From positions 1 through 35,407 of the forward strand of contig NYZC01000442.1 in assembly GCA_002686995.1 (NCBI GenBank): 35,407 bases of DNA, in the 5' to 3' direction. Below the pieces are notes generated by a model. The model ran no database searches. It was given only the letters and a program-made list of their open reading frames with translations, and had not been told where the DNA came from. The translations under genes and the position numbers were made by a program. Below, one piece after another: positions 16,305 to 23,435 of the stretch (the stretch's first letter is position 1; every line of letters begins with the position of its first letter). This DNA comes from Phycisphaeraceae bacterium. GTDB taxonomy: Bacteria; Planctomycetota; Phycisphaerae; Phycisphaerales; Phycisphaeraceae.

Positions 16305-17475
16305 CTGGGACTTCACCTGGGACTGCACCTGGGACTGCACCTGGGTCATTGTTGGCCCGTCCCGGCGGGCTGTCCAGCGCGAACAGATCGCGCGTGACGT
16401 CGACCAGCTGCGCTTCCTCGGGCCGCAACCGCCCCGCCATGGTCGAACGCACACCGGTCCACGACAATTGCATCCTCTTCGGATCGTCCGGATCGGCTCC
16501 GGCCCGCATCTCGAACAGGTCGCGCAACCGATAGTGCCCGTCGTCGCTGAGAGGGTCGATCTCGGTAATCTGGGTGACCATGCGGCGGCCACCCACGTGC
16601 CGGCTCATCTGCACGACGACGTCGATGGCCGAGGAGATCTGCGCCCGCAGCGCGTGGAGCGGAAGCTCGACGCTGCTCATCATCGCCATCGTCTCCAGCC
16701 GGTTGAGCGCGTCGGCGGGATTGTTGGCGTGCAGCGTGCCGAGCGAGCCGCCGTGGCCCGAGGTCATGGCCTGGATCATGTCCAGGGCTTCGCCGCCGCG
16801 GACCTCGCCGATGACGATGCGGTCCGGGCGCAGGCGCAGGCTCGAGCGGAACAGGTCCCCGATCTCCACCGACCCGCGACCGTAGCGGTCCGGAAGCCGG
16901 CGCTCCAGCGAAATCACGTGATCCTGCTGAAGCTGCAGCTCGGCGGAGTCCTCAATGACGACGATGCGCTGCCCGTCCGGAATGAAGCGCGACAGCGCAT
17001 TGAGCAGTGAAGTCTTGCCCGAGCTCGTCCCGCCCGCGACCAGGAGGTTGCGCTCGGCCCGCACGGCGATGCGGAGGTACTCGCATGCCTGCCGCGTCAG
17101 CGTGCCGAGCTCGACGAGCCAGTCGATGTCAAGCATCTGGCGGCTGAACTTCCTGATGGTCATGGTCGTGCCGAAGCGGGCGCACGGCTGCTTCGCCACG
17201 TGCACGCGCGAACCGTCCGGAAGGCGAGAATCGATCAGCGGCTGCTCGTCGCTGAGCGACCTGCCGGTGAACTGGAGAATGTTGTTGACCGCGGCCTGGT
17301 AGGCCTGCTCGTCGGCGAAGCGCGCATCGGTGCGGATGAGCTGACCGTGGCGCTCGATGTAGATCTCATCAGCGCGGTTGATCATGATTTCACTGACCGA
17401 CGCGTCGGACAGGTACGCGCTCAGCGGAGCGAGGTAATGCGCAATCGTCTTCGAATAGATATCCGAACTGCCCAT
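16249..17475 (-). CDS. cpaF: Second CpaF/TadA-type secretion ATPase
   Basis: 408 aa from the ATG at 17475; a GTG at 17511 would add 12 residues, and neither has a good ribosome site. It lacks the FHA domain of the other copy. The core motifs are intact: VSEIMINRADEIYIERHG near the start, Walker A GGTSSGKT at about 148-155, the EDSAEL box, Walker B RIVIGEVRGG, and the His box GSLGTLHAN. The last ~35 residues (PGAVPGAVPGEVP and onward) are low-complexity, encoded by a 12-bp DNA repeat. It could drive a separate step, such as retraction, or serve a different set of substrates than the FHA-fused enzyme. It lies between PilZ and the pilins on the same strand. Confidence 0.92.
   Translation of the reverse strand: MGSSDIYSKTIAHYLAPLSAYLSDASVSEIMINRADEIYIERHGQLIRTDARFADEQAYQAAVNNILQFTGRSLSDEQPLIDSRLPDGSRVHVAKQPCARFGTTMTIRKFSRQMLDIDWLVELGTLTRQACEYLRIAVRAERNLLVAGGTSSGKTSLLNALSRFIPDGQRIVVIEDSAELQLQQDHVISLERRLPDRYGRGSVEIGDLFRSSLRLRPDRIVIGEVRGGEALDMIQAMTSGHGGSLGTLHANNPADALNRLETMAMMSSVELPLHALRAQISSAIDVVVQMSRHVGGRRMVTQITEIDPLSDDGHYRLRDLFEMRAGADPDDPKRMQLSWTGVRSTMAGRLRPEEAQLVDVTRDLFALDSPPGRANNDPGAVPGAVPGEVPDEDAGESLAGHETGRDAL
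16305..16346. repeat. 12-bp tandem repeat read in two frames
   Basis: There are three and a half units of CTGGGACTGCAC (the first reads CTTCAC). On the minus strand, one frame gives the GAVP repeats of the CpaF tail. Another frame gives QVQS repeats ahead of the pilin. Each unit carries an AGGTG core, and the last one provides the AGGTGA ribosome site for the pilin ATG at 16304. Confidence 0.85.
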
Positions 17476-17565
17476 CGTCGAAGCATAGTTGCGTGGAATC
17501 GCCGCGTCCACGAATCGGGGAAAGGGTCAGGGAAACGGGGAAGTCGGACCGCCTGCGGTCCCTTT

Positions 17566-17904
17566 TCATCCCGTGAGGGCCAGCTCCTGCGGCGTCTCGA
17601 ACTGGACCGCGACGCGCTGCCTGCCTTCGATGCCGAGACTGCGCGTGACGCGGGCGGGAATCATCTCGTCGCGCCTGATCAGCGCGTGGCGATTCGTCCA
17701 CGCGATCCCGACGCGCAGCTGCTGCCCGACGACCATGAGTGACGGATGGTTGATCTCGAGCATCGCGCCGCCCGAGGAGACATCCTGCGTGCACCCCTGG
17801 TAGTAGCGTCCCGTCACCGCGCACTGCAGTTTGGCCGACCGCGCGATCCGGGCACGCGGGTCGCGTCGTCGCTCCCGGTCAGTTCTTTCGGACATGGCGG
17901 ACAT
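17566..17904 (-). CDS. PilZ domain protein
   Basis: 112 aa, a single PilZ domain with both c-di-GMP motifs: the RxxxR type (RRRDPRAR, near residues 13-20) and DVSSGG. It is likely cytoplasmic and binds c-di-GMP. It is the first gene of the leftward Tad block, 90 bp before the first cpaF. The ATG at 17904 has AGGA about 9 bases upstream; an ATG at 17895 is the alternative. PilZ proteins often tune pilus or secretion ATPases, so control of the adjacent CpaF is a reasonable inference. The C-terminus (PQELALTG) is short and without extra domains. Confidence 0.88.
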   Translation of the reverse strand: MSAMSERTDRERRRDPRARIARSAKLQCAVTGRYYQGCTQDVSSGGAMLEINHPSLMVVGQQLRVGIAWTNRHALIRRDEMIPARVTRSLGIEGRQRVAVQFETPQELALTG

Positions 17905-17934
17905 GGGGTGATTTCCTCATGCTCGGGGCATCAC

Positions 17935-17955
17935 GCCGCCGATTCGCCCGGCGGC
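17935..17955 (-). promoter_or_regulatory. Hairpin in the leader of the PilZ gene
   Basis: GCCGCC (17935-17940) pairs with GGCGGC (17950-17955) around a 9-base loop, about 30 bp upstream of the PilZ start. No clear promoter boxes were found on the minus strand of the 17905-18224 gap, so the start of the Tad transcript is not located. Confidence 0.35.
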
Positions 17956-18101
17956 TTCGGTCCAAAGCGCTTCATCGGCGCATCGCGACGGACGGCTTAA
18001 CGACCCTGTTATCGGAACGGGTAGTCGACCCCACGTTTATCGCGCGCGATGCGGGTCATCCTGAAAACGGCCGACATTTTCGAGCGATATCAAAAAAACC
18101 C

Positions 18102-18130
18102 TTGACGTCGGCGCGGGATTGCCTTAATTT
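18102..18130 (+). promoter_or_regulatory. Sigma70-like promoter of the HEAT/TPR gene
   Basis: TTGACG at 18102-18107, a 17-base spacer and TAATTT at 18125-18130, preceded by a run of seven A (18092-18098). The expected transcript would have a leader of about 90 bases before the ATG at 18225. In that leader TCCCAC (18183-18188) pairs with GTGGGA (18195-18200). Confidence 0.65.
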
Positions 18131-18224
18131 CGCGAGGGTCGTCCGGGGGACGTTGAGTCAGGCCGATCATCAGTCCCTTTCTTCCCACGTTTCGGTGGGA
18201 CCGCAACGCCGCTCGATCAGTCCG

Positions 18225-18920
18225 ATGTCACGAATCGGTGCAAGTGAGTTTCTGCAGGTCATTCGTCCCGCGCTGGCTGCGCGCGACGCCGTCGCGCTCG
18301 CCGAGGCGGTGCACGCGCACTGGACGCTGGCCGATCTCGTCGACCTGCTCGATCACGAGTCGTCCGACGTCCGCAGCGCCGCCGCCATCACGCTGGGCGT
18401 CGCCGGCGACATGTCCTGCTCCGCAGCGCTGACCAAGGCCCTGCGTGACGAGGCGTCCCAGGTCAACGAGATGGCCGAGCACGGCCTCTGGATGATCTGG
18501 TTCCGCAACTGTTGCACCGAGGCCGCGGCACCGTTCCAGAGCGGCGTGGCGCTGCTCGCGCTGGAGCGATATCGCCAGGCCATCGACCGGTTCGAGTCGG
18601 CCGCCAGGCTCGACCGGCAGTTCGCCGAGGCCCACAACCAGAGGGCGATCGCCCTGCACCTGCTCGGCCAGTGGTCCGAATCGATCGACGCGTGCCGGGA
18701 CACGATCCGGCTCGTGCCCACCCACTTCGGCGCGATCGCCGGCATGGGGCACGGCTACGTCCGTCTGGGCAGCCTGCAGGACGCGCTTCGCTGCTACCGG
18801 ACCGCACTGAAGATCAACCCGCACCTGCAGTGCATTCGCACCGCCGCGGGGACCATCGAATCCGGCCATCATGACCCCGAGGCCGGCGGGTTCGCCGAGG
18901 CGACGCGCTGGCAGGCGTAG
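18225..18920 (+). CDS. HEAT-repeat and TPR protein
   Basis: 231 aa from the ATG at 18225. No signal peptide, so probably cytoplasmic. Residues ~20-85 resemble HEAT repeats (DLLDHESSDVRSAAAITLG, then ALTKALRDEASQVNEMAEHG). Residues ~100-215 form three TPR units (GVALLALERYRQAIDRFESA, QRAIALHLLGQWSESIDACR, GHGYVRLGSLQDALRCYRTA). These are protein-binding scaffolds without enzymatic residues. It is divergent from the Tad block and has its own promoter. The frame is open upstream, but the extension crosses the promoter and is not coding. The TAG stop lies in a small GCGTAGATC tandem repeat. Role unknown. Confidence 0.85.
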   Translation: MSRIGASEFLQVIRPALAARDAVALAEAVHAHWTLADLVDLLDHESSDVRSAAAITLGVAGDMSCSAALTKALRDEASQVNEMAEHGLWMIWFRNCCTEAAAPFQSGVALLALERYRQAIDRFESAARLDRQFAEAHNQRAIALHLLGQWSESIDACRDTIRLVPTHFGAIAGMGHGYVRLGSLQDALRCYRTALKINPHLQCIRTAAGTIESGHHDPEAGGFAEATRWQA

Positions 18921-19162
18921 ATCAGCGTAGATCGGCGTAGACCTCTGGTCCGGTCAGGGGTTGGCCACACATGCCGCAGCGTCGGGAGGCTGGGGTCGAG
19001 CGAGGCAAGCTCTCACGCACCCACGATCAGGCCGTACGCGCGATCCGATCGAGATATCGAGACGTGCGCTCACGCCCGGGCGCGCCGACGCCCAACGCCG
19101 CCGCGAAGCGGCGCGTCTCCGACCTGAACCCTGAAACCTGAACACCGACCCCGAACTCTGCA
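18917..19162. other. Intergenic region with short repeats and a GC hairpin
   Basis: Three GCGTAGATC-like units begin at the stop codon of the HEAT/TPR gene. A hairpin with a 6-bp stem and a GAA loop lies at 19099-19113; it has no T-tract but could end both convergent genes. CCTGAAACCTGAACACC-type repeats follow before the stop codon at 19163. No gene is seen. Confidence 0.5.
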
Positions 19163-19867
19163 TCACGCCGCCGGCCGCTTCGTGCGGCGCTTGCGACCGA
19201 CCGTGCGCTGATCCTGGGTCATGCGACGGTCCGGGTGCTCGATGAGCACCTGCACCAGCTCCTCCGGATCGGTCGCCCAGAGATCGGCGCCGATCTCCTC
19301 GGCCAGCCCGTCGGCCCGGTTGAAGATCCCACCCCCCACGACGGTCTGCAGCTCAGGGCAGACGCCGATGTCATGCAGGCGATCGATGAGCAGGCGCGTG
19401 ACCGGCACGGTCGGCGCGACGGCGCCGAAGATGACCAGCACCTGCGGACGAAGCTGGCCGACCTGCGACACGATCTCGTCGTTGGCGATGCCGCCACCGG
19501 CGAAGTAGATCTCGTAGCCCGCGGCTTCGAGCAGGTCGGCGCTGATCTGCGCTCCAAGCTCCTCGCCCTGATCGTTGCCGCAGACCATCAGAAGGCGCTT
19601 GCCCATCCTCGGATGCTGCTCCAGTCGAAGCTGCATCTGCTCGGCGAGCGTGCGCATGAGGCGCGTGGAGAAGTTGTGGGCGAGATCGCTGAGCTGATCA
19701 CCCCGGTACAGGTCCTGGATGTGCTCGTTCGTGGGCCAGAAAAGACGGACGAGGATCTCCCCGGCACCGTGCCCGGCGTCGAGCGCCTCGTCGACCACGG
19801 CCCGGCTGGCCTGGCGGTCACCACTGATGAGGGCCGTGAAGAACCGTTCGATGAGCACATCGCGCAT
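19163..19867 (-). CDS. B12-binding-fold protein with degenerate cobalamin motif
   Basis: 234 aa. Residues ~1-85 are helical, like the cap that precedes B12-binding domains (ISGDRQASRAVVDEALDAG, later FSTRLMRTLAEQMQ). Residues ~90-205 form a Rossmann-like B12-binding fold (LLMVCGNDQGEELGAQISADLLEAAGYE and GGGIFNR). In methionine synthase, CarH and MerR-type relatives the first loop carries DxHxxG or RHELG. Here it reads QGEELG, so the cobalt-ligating His is absent. No DNA-binding domain is attached. The protein may bind another ligand, or cobalamin without His. The tail is basic (RKRRTKRPAA). It is divergent from the M48 gene. The ATG at 19867 fits the domain start. Confidence 0.82.
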   Translation of the reverse strand: MRDVLIERFFTALISGDRQASRAVVDEALDAGHGAGEILVRLFWPTNEHIQDLYRGDQLSDLAHNFSTRLMRTLAEQMQLRLEQHPRMGKRLLMVCGNDQGEELGAQISADLLEAAGYEIYFAGGGIANDEIVSQVGQLRPQVLVIFGAVAPTVPVTRLLIDRLHDIGVCPELQTVVGGGIFNRADGLAEEIGADLWATDPEELVQVLIEHPDRRMTQDQRTVGRKRRTKRPAA

Positions 19868-20252
19868 GAATCATGCTCCAATTACTGTCGAACCGGGGAT
19901 GAAATGACAGCCGTGTCGTCTCCCCGCCTTGAATGTCGCGCCCGACCTTCCTGGACGGGCGCGGCCTGGTGACCGTCAGCCAGACCTCGCCAATGCACCC
20001 TGTACATCGGGTCCTGCCCAGTCGAAACTTCTGTCGGATTCGTCACAAATGTCCCCCGGCCGGTGCTTCGCCACGATCGTGGCCGTAAGCATTTGAAATT
20101 GAACGAACTAAGTGATTCGGTGCCCTCCGCCGATAACCCGCGTGCGGGCCGGGACCGCTGATCACGGGCTGCTTATCGGATCCCCTCGCACGACGCGTCC
20201 GCGCGGCAACCTATACTTGGTCCCTGCCCTGCCTCGTTGTTCGCGAGGTGAT
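19868..20252. other. Divergent intergenic region of 385 bp
   Basis: No gene is seen. It separates the B12-fold gene (leftward) and the M48 gene (rightward), so promoters for both should be here. On the plus strand TATACT (20212-20217) lies 35 bp before the M48 ATG but has no good -35 box. A GGCCACGATCGTGGCC-like palindrome lies around 20070-20084. The leftward promoter is not identified. Confidence 0.45.
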
Positions 20253-21200
20253 ATGACCGGAGAGCTCTTGAACGCATTGCCGCCCCGCGAACCCGCATCC
20301 CTGCCGCGCAAGCCCGTGCGTGCCGCGCCGACGGCGCTGCTGATCGCGACGCTCGCACTGGCCGGCGGCTGCGCCGTCAACAAGGACACCGGCGAGAGCC
20401 AGTGGATCGTGCTGAACGAGCAGCGCGAGATCGCGCTGGGCACCGAGGCCGCTCCGAAGTTCGTCACCGACTACGGCGGTCCGATACCCGCCGAAGACAT
20501 CAACCAGTACGTCCGCCACATCGGCCAGCAGCTTTCCCGGACCAGCGGGCGTCCCCAGCTGCCGTGGGAGTTCCACGTTGTCGATTCGTCCGTCATCAAC
20601 GCGTTCGCCCTGCCCGGAGGCAAGGTGTTCGTTTCACGCGGGCTCCTCGAGAAGATGGACAACGAGGCCCAGCTGGCCGGCGTGCTCGGGCACGAGATCG
20701 GACACGTCACCGCAAAGCACGCGAACGACGCCATGGCGCGGCAGATCGGGTTCCAGGCGGTCCTCACGGGAATCGGCATCGCCACCCAGCACAACGAAGG
20801 CGCATGGCTGAAGGTGCTCGGAGTCGGTGTCGAGCAGGGCGGCACCGTCTTTCTCCTGCGCTACAGCCGGGCGCAGGAATACGAATCGGACCTGCTCGGC
20901 ACGCGGTACATGGCGGCCGGCGGATACAACCCGCGCGCCTTGCTGGAGGTGCTGGAGATCCTCAAGGAAGCCGGCGGGCATCAGGAAGGCAGCCTGCAGC
21001 TGCTGTCCACGCATCCACTACCTGCCTCGCGCATCAAGAAGCTGCGGCAGCATATCGAGCAGACGTATCCGAGTTCGCCCGGCGGCGTCGACGACGGCTA
21101 TTTCCGACAGCGCTTTGCCGATACGGTGATCCGCAACCTCGCCGCCCTGCCGCCGGCGCGCCACGGCAGGAAGGCGACCGGAAAGTCCGATGACGGATGA
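20253..21200 (+). CDS. M48-family metallopeptidase lipoprotein (BepA/LoiP-like)
   Basis: 315 aa. The ATG at 20253 follows GAGGTGAT. A long basic N-terminus leads to a lipoprotein signal with lipobox LAGGC (Cys near residue 41), so the protein is probably membrane-anchored in the periplasm. The zinc site is intact: HEIGH in GVLGHEIGHVTAKH, with the third ligand in the later YESDLLGTRYM segment. NAFALPGGKVFVSRGLL is typical of M48 peptidases such as BepA, LoiP and YcaL, which handle outer-membrane protein quality control. A conserved THPLPASRI segment follows. The last 11 bases overlap the start of the methyltransferase gene, so the two are probably cotranscribed. Confidence 0.92.
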   Translation: MTGELLNALPPREPASLPRKPVRAAPTALLIATLALAGGCAVNKDTGESQWIVLNEQREIALGTEAAPKFVTDYGGPIPAEDINQYVRHIGQQLSRTSGRPQLPWEFHVVDSSVINAFALPGGKVFVSRGLLEKMDNEAQLAGVLGHEIGHVTAKHANDAMARQIGFQAVLTGIGIATQHNEGAWLKVLGVGVEQGGTVFLLRYSRAQEYESDLLGTRYMAAGGYNPRALLEVLEILKEAGGHQEGSLQLLSTHPLPASRIKKLRQHIEQTYPSSPGGVDDGYFRQRFADTVIRNLAALPPARHGRKATGKSDDG

Positions 21201-21945
21201 GACCGCGTCCCCCGCATGGGACGAGTCCGACCTCGGCCGGCCGCATGACCTCGCCGACAAGGCCTCGCGCGTCCGGCGGATGTTCACCGCCATCGCGCCG
21301 AGCTACGACCTCAACAACCGCATCCATTCGCTGGGACGCGACCAGGCCTGGCGTCGGGCCGCCGTGAAGGCCGCCGAAGTCCGACCGGACGACCGAGTGC
21401 TCGACGTGGCCTGCGGCACCGGGGACCTGTCGATCGCGTTCGCCCGTGCCGGCGCCGACACGGTGGTCGGCGTCGATTTCACCTACGACATGCTCTCGAT
21501 CGCGCGCCGCAAGAGCGCCGAAGCAACCGGCCGCCTTGTCTTTCACGGTGGCGACGCCATGCGCCTGCCCGTGGCCGACGGCACGTTCGACATCGTCAGC
21601 ATCGCGTTCGGGATCAGGAACGTGACCGATCCGTCCGCGGCACTCGCGGAGTTCTACAGGGTCCTCAAACCCGGCGGGCGGGTGGTGGTGCTGGAGTTCG
21701 ATCTTCCGCGCAATGCGGTGCTGCGCGGGATGTATCAGATCTACTTTCAGCAGGTGCTGCCGCGCACGGCGTCGTGGATCGCGCGGGATCGATCGGGCGC
21801 GTATCGGTATTTGCCGCGCAGCGTTGATCAGTTCATTCGCCGTGATGATCTCGTCTCGATGATCGAGCGCACGGGGTTTGCGAGCGTGACGGCAAGGTCC
21901 CTCACGCTGGGGATCGCGGTGATCTATCTGGGGTCCAGGGCGTAG
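21190..21945 (+). CDS. menG: Demethylmenaquinone methyltransferase (UbiE/MenG)
   Basis: 251 aa, class I SAM-dependent methyltransferase. The SAM site VLDVACGTGDLSIAFA lies at about 70-85, the UbiE signatures YDLNNRIHSLGRDQAWRR near 37-54 and GIRNVTDPSAALAEFYRVL later, and a C-terminal TLGIAVIYLG. Length and motifs fit the family closely. It methylates demethylmenaquinone as the last step of menaquinone synthesis; planctomycetes use menaquinone, so MenG is preferred over a ubiquinone role. The start ATG at 21190 overlaps the end of the M48 gene by 11 bases. A large palindromic element follows at once and may also end the transcript. Confidence 0.93.
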   Translation: MTDETASPAWDESDLGRPHDLADKASRVRRMFTAIAPSYDLNNRIHSLGRDQAWRRAAVKAAEVRPDDRVLDVACGTGDLSIAFARAGADTVVGVDFTYDMLSIARRKSAEATGRLVFHGGDAMRLPVADGTFDIVSIAFGIRNVTDPSAALAEFYRVLKPGGRVVVLEFDLPRNAVLRGMYQIYFQQVLPRTASWIARDRSGAYRYLPRSVDQFIRRDDLVSMIERTGFASVTARSLTLGIAVIYLGSRA

Positions 21946-22200
21946 GGTATGGGGTATGGCGCGTCACTGTTATTGCGGCCACATGGCATTCGACCCGACG
22001 GCTCACGCCGTCGGTACGCCGACATGCGCGCGTGGCGAACCGCGCGGCGTAAGCCCGCGGGTCGAATGCCATGAGGCCGCAATGACAACACGCGCCTCGT
22101 GGCTGACGGATCCAGATCCTGGAGAGAGCGGGCCGGCGCGGCGCATCGATCATCAATGCGCCCCATACCCCATACCCGGTGCGTTGACGAGGGGCCCGTT
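21946..22200. repeat. Large composite palindromic element
   Basis: Outer arms: GGGTATGGGGTATGG near 21947-21962 and its complement CCATACCCCATACCC near 22163-22179. Inner arms: ATTGCGGCCACATGGCATTCGACCCG at about 21974-22000 and its complement at about 22058-22084, with one mismatch. In the centre is a GACGGCTCACGCCGTC hairpin (21999-22014) and the words GGCGAACCGCGCGGCGTAAGC. No protein is seen. It could act as a terminator for menG. A related, decayed copy lies at 26163-26299. Confidence 0.85.
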
Positions 22201-22265
22201 GCAGATTAGTAATAGTAGGATCCTCACGGCGAGAAGAAGTTTTTCACACCCCTGGGAGAGCGAGC

Positions 22266-23336
22266 ATGTTGAATCGCGGCATCGGTTTTGGATTGCTTGT
22301 AGTGGTCTGCGCGGGATCGGCGTCCGAAGCACGGGCGGAAACCGTGCGCTTTCGCGCCGGCCTCGAGGTGACGCGCGCCTTCACCGGGATTCCCATCGGG
22401 ACCACCGGGACGGCCACCGTCGAGTATGACACGTCCCTGCCGGATCAGCTGACGTCCGGGACGGCTCACGAGAAGCGAGGTCTCTACGGCCATCCGGATT
22501 CGCCGCCGGTCAAGATCCTCTGGTAATACGGATCGGTGAATGCCGTCTACACCGAGCAGGGCAGCATCAACGTCGTCGATGCACCGTTCCCCCACAACGC
22601 GGACAGTTACGCCGTCTTCGCAGGGGACGCGGTGTCGCCGGAAGGCATCACCAAGGGCGCGTTCCTGAACTGGCTGTTTCGCAGCGGGACCCCGATAAGG
22701 CTGATCGACACCGACGACGTCATCATCGGCGGCCAGTCCCTGATTCCTCCCGACGCGAGCTTCATCCCCCTGTCGGAGTTCAATTCCGGTGACGTCGTCT
22801 TTTTTGGCAACTCGGCGTTCGTCGCCCACGTCGTGACGGACATTGAAGTGCTCGACGTGAGCGCAAACTACAACGCCACGTTCACCGCGGGATCGCCGGC
22901 TTCACTGACCCAGCCCGTCGCGACGCCGGCCGTGCCCTTCACCCTCGGGTTCGACGTGGCGTTCGACGGCGCGTCGGTCTCCGGCGGCGGAGCGCTCCAG
23001 GTCTCGCTCGACGGCACGCTGCTGGACACGATCGGCGCATCGCAGGCGGGCGTGATTCAGCCGATCTCGATCGACGTCACCGACGGCGGGCACGGCGGGC
23101 TTTCCGCTGCGGATCTGACGTTCCTCTACGACGGCCCGACCGGGTCGACCATGACCCTGGACAACGTCTCGATTCCCGGCAGCGATCTGCTGAACGGCGA
23201 CTTCGGGACGCAGAGCCTGGCCGCCTGGGGCACCGGCGGCGCGGGCGCCGTCGGGGCGACGCTCGTTCCCGAGCCGACCACCGCCCTGCTGCTGGTCATG
23301 GCGACCGCGTCGGCGGCGCGGCGGCGCAACCGCTAG
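22266..23336 (+). pseudogene. PEP-CTERM protein gene with an in-frame TAA stop
   Basis: A single frame of 357 codons is interrupted once, by TAA at codon 87 (22524-22526). The first part has a GGGAGAG ribosome site, a signal peptide (GIGFGLLVVVCAGSASEARAE) and the start of a beta-rich domain. The second part continues in the same frame with a beta domain (FTLGFDVAFDGASVSGGGALQV) and a complete PEP-CTERM tail: VPEPTT, a hydrophobic stretch and RRRNR. Such proteins are exported and sorted by an exosortase. A single C-to-T change of CAA would explain the stop. A GTG at 22536 could restart translation, but that product lacks a signal peptide. It may be a recent pseudogene, an assembly error or a readthrough case. 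Confidence 0.8.
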
Positions 23337-23435
23337 ACCACACCGGATTCGCGATGCTGCACCGGCCTTGGCGGCGACGTTGCCGGCGGCTAGTCTGGCG
23401 GCCTCACGTCCATTCGTTCGAACCGTGGGGCCGGC

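Noticed and set aside
17935-18100. c-di-GMP riboswitch upstream of the PilZ gene
   Set aside because: A hairpin exists, but the conserved GEMM sequence elements could not be found on the minus strand.
17919-18224. N-terminal extension of the HEAT/TPR protein
   Set aside because: It crosses the TTGACG-TAATTT promoter and has no protein-like pattern; the HEAT repeats start after the ATG at 18225.
22524-22526. Selenocysteine or pyrrolysine recoding of the internal stop
   Set aside because: The codon is TAA, not TGA or TAG, and no recoding structure was seen.
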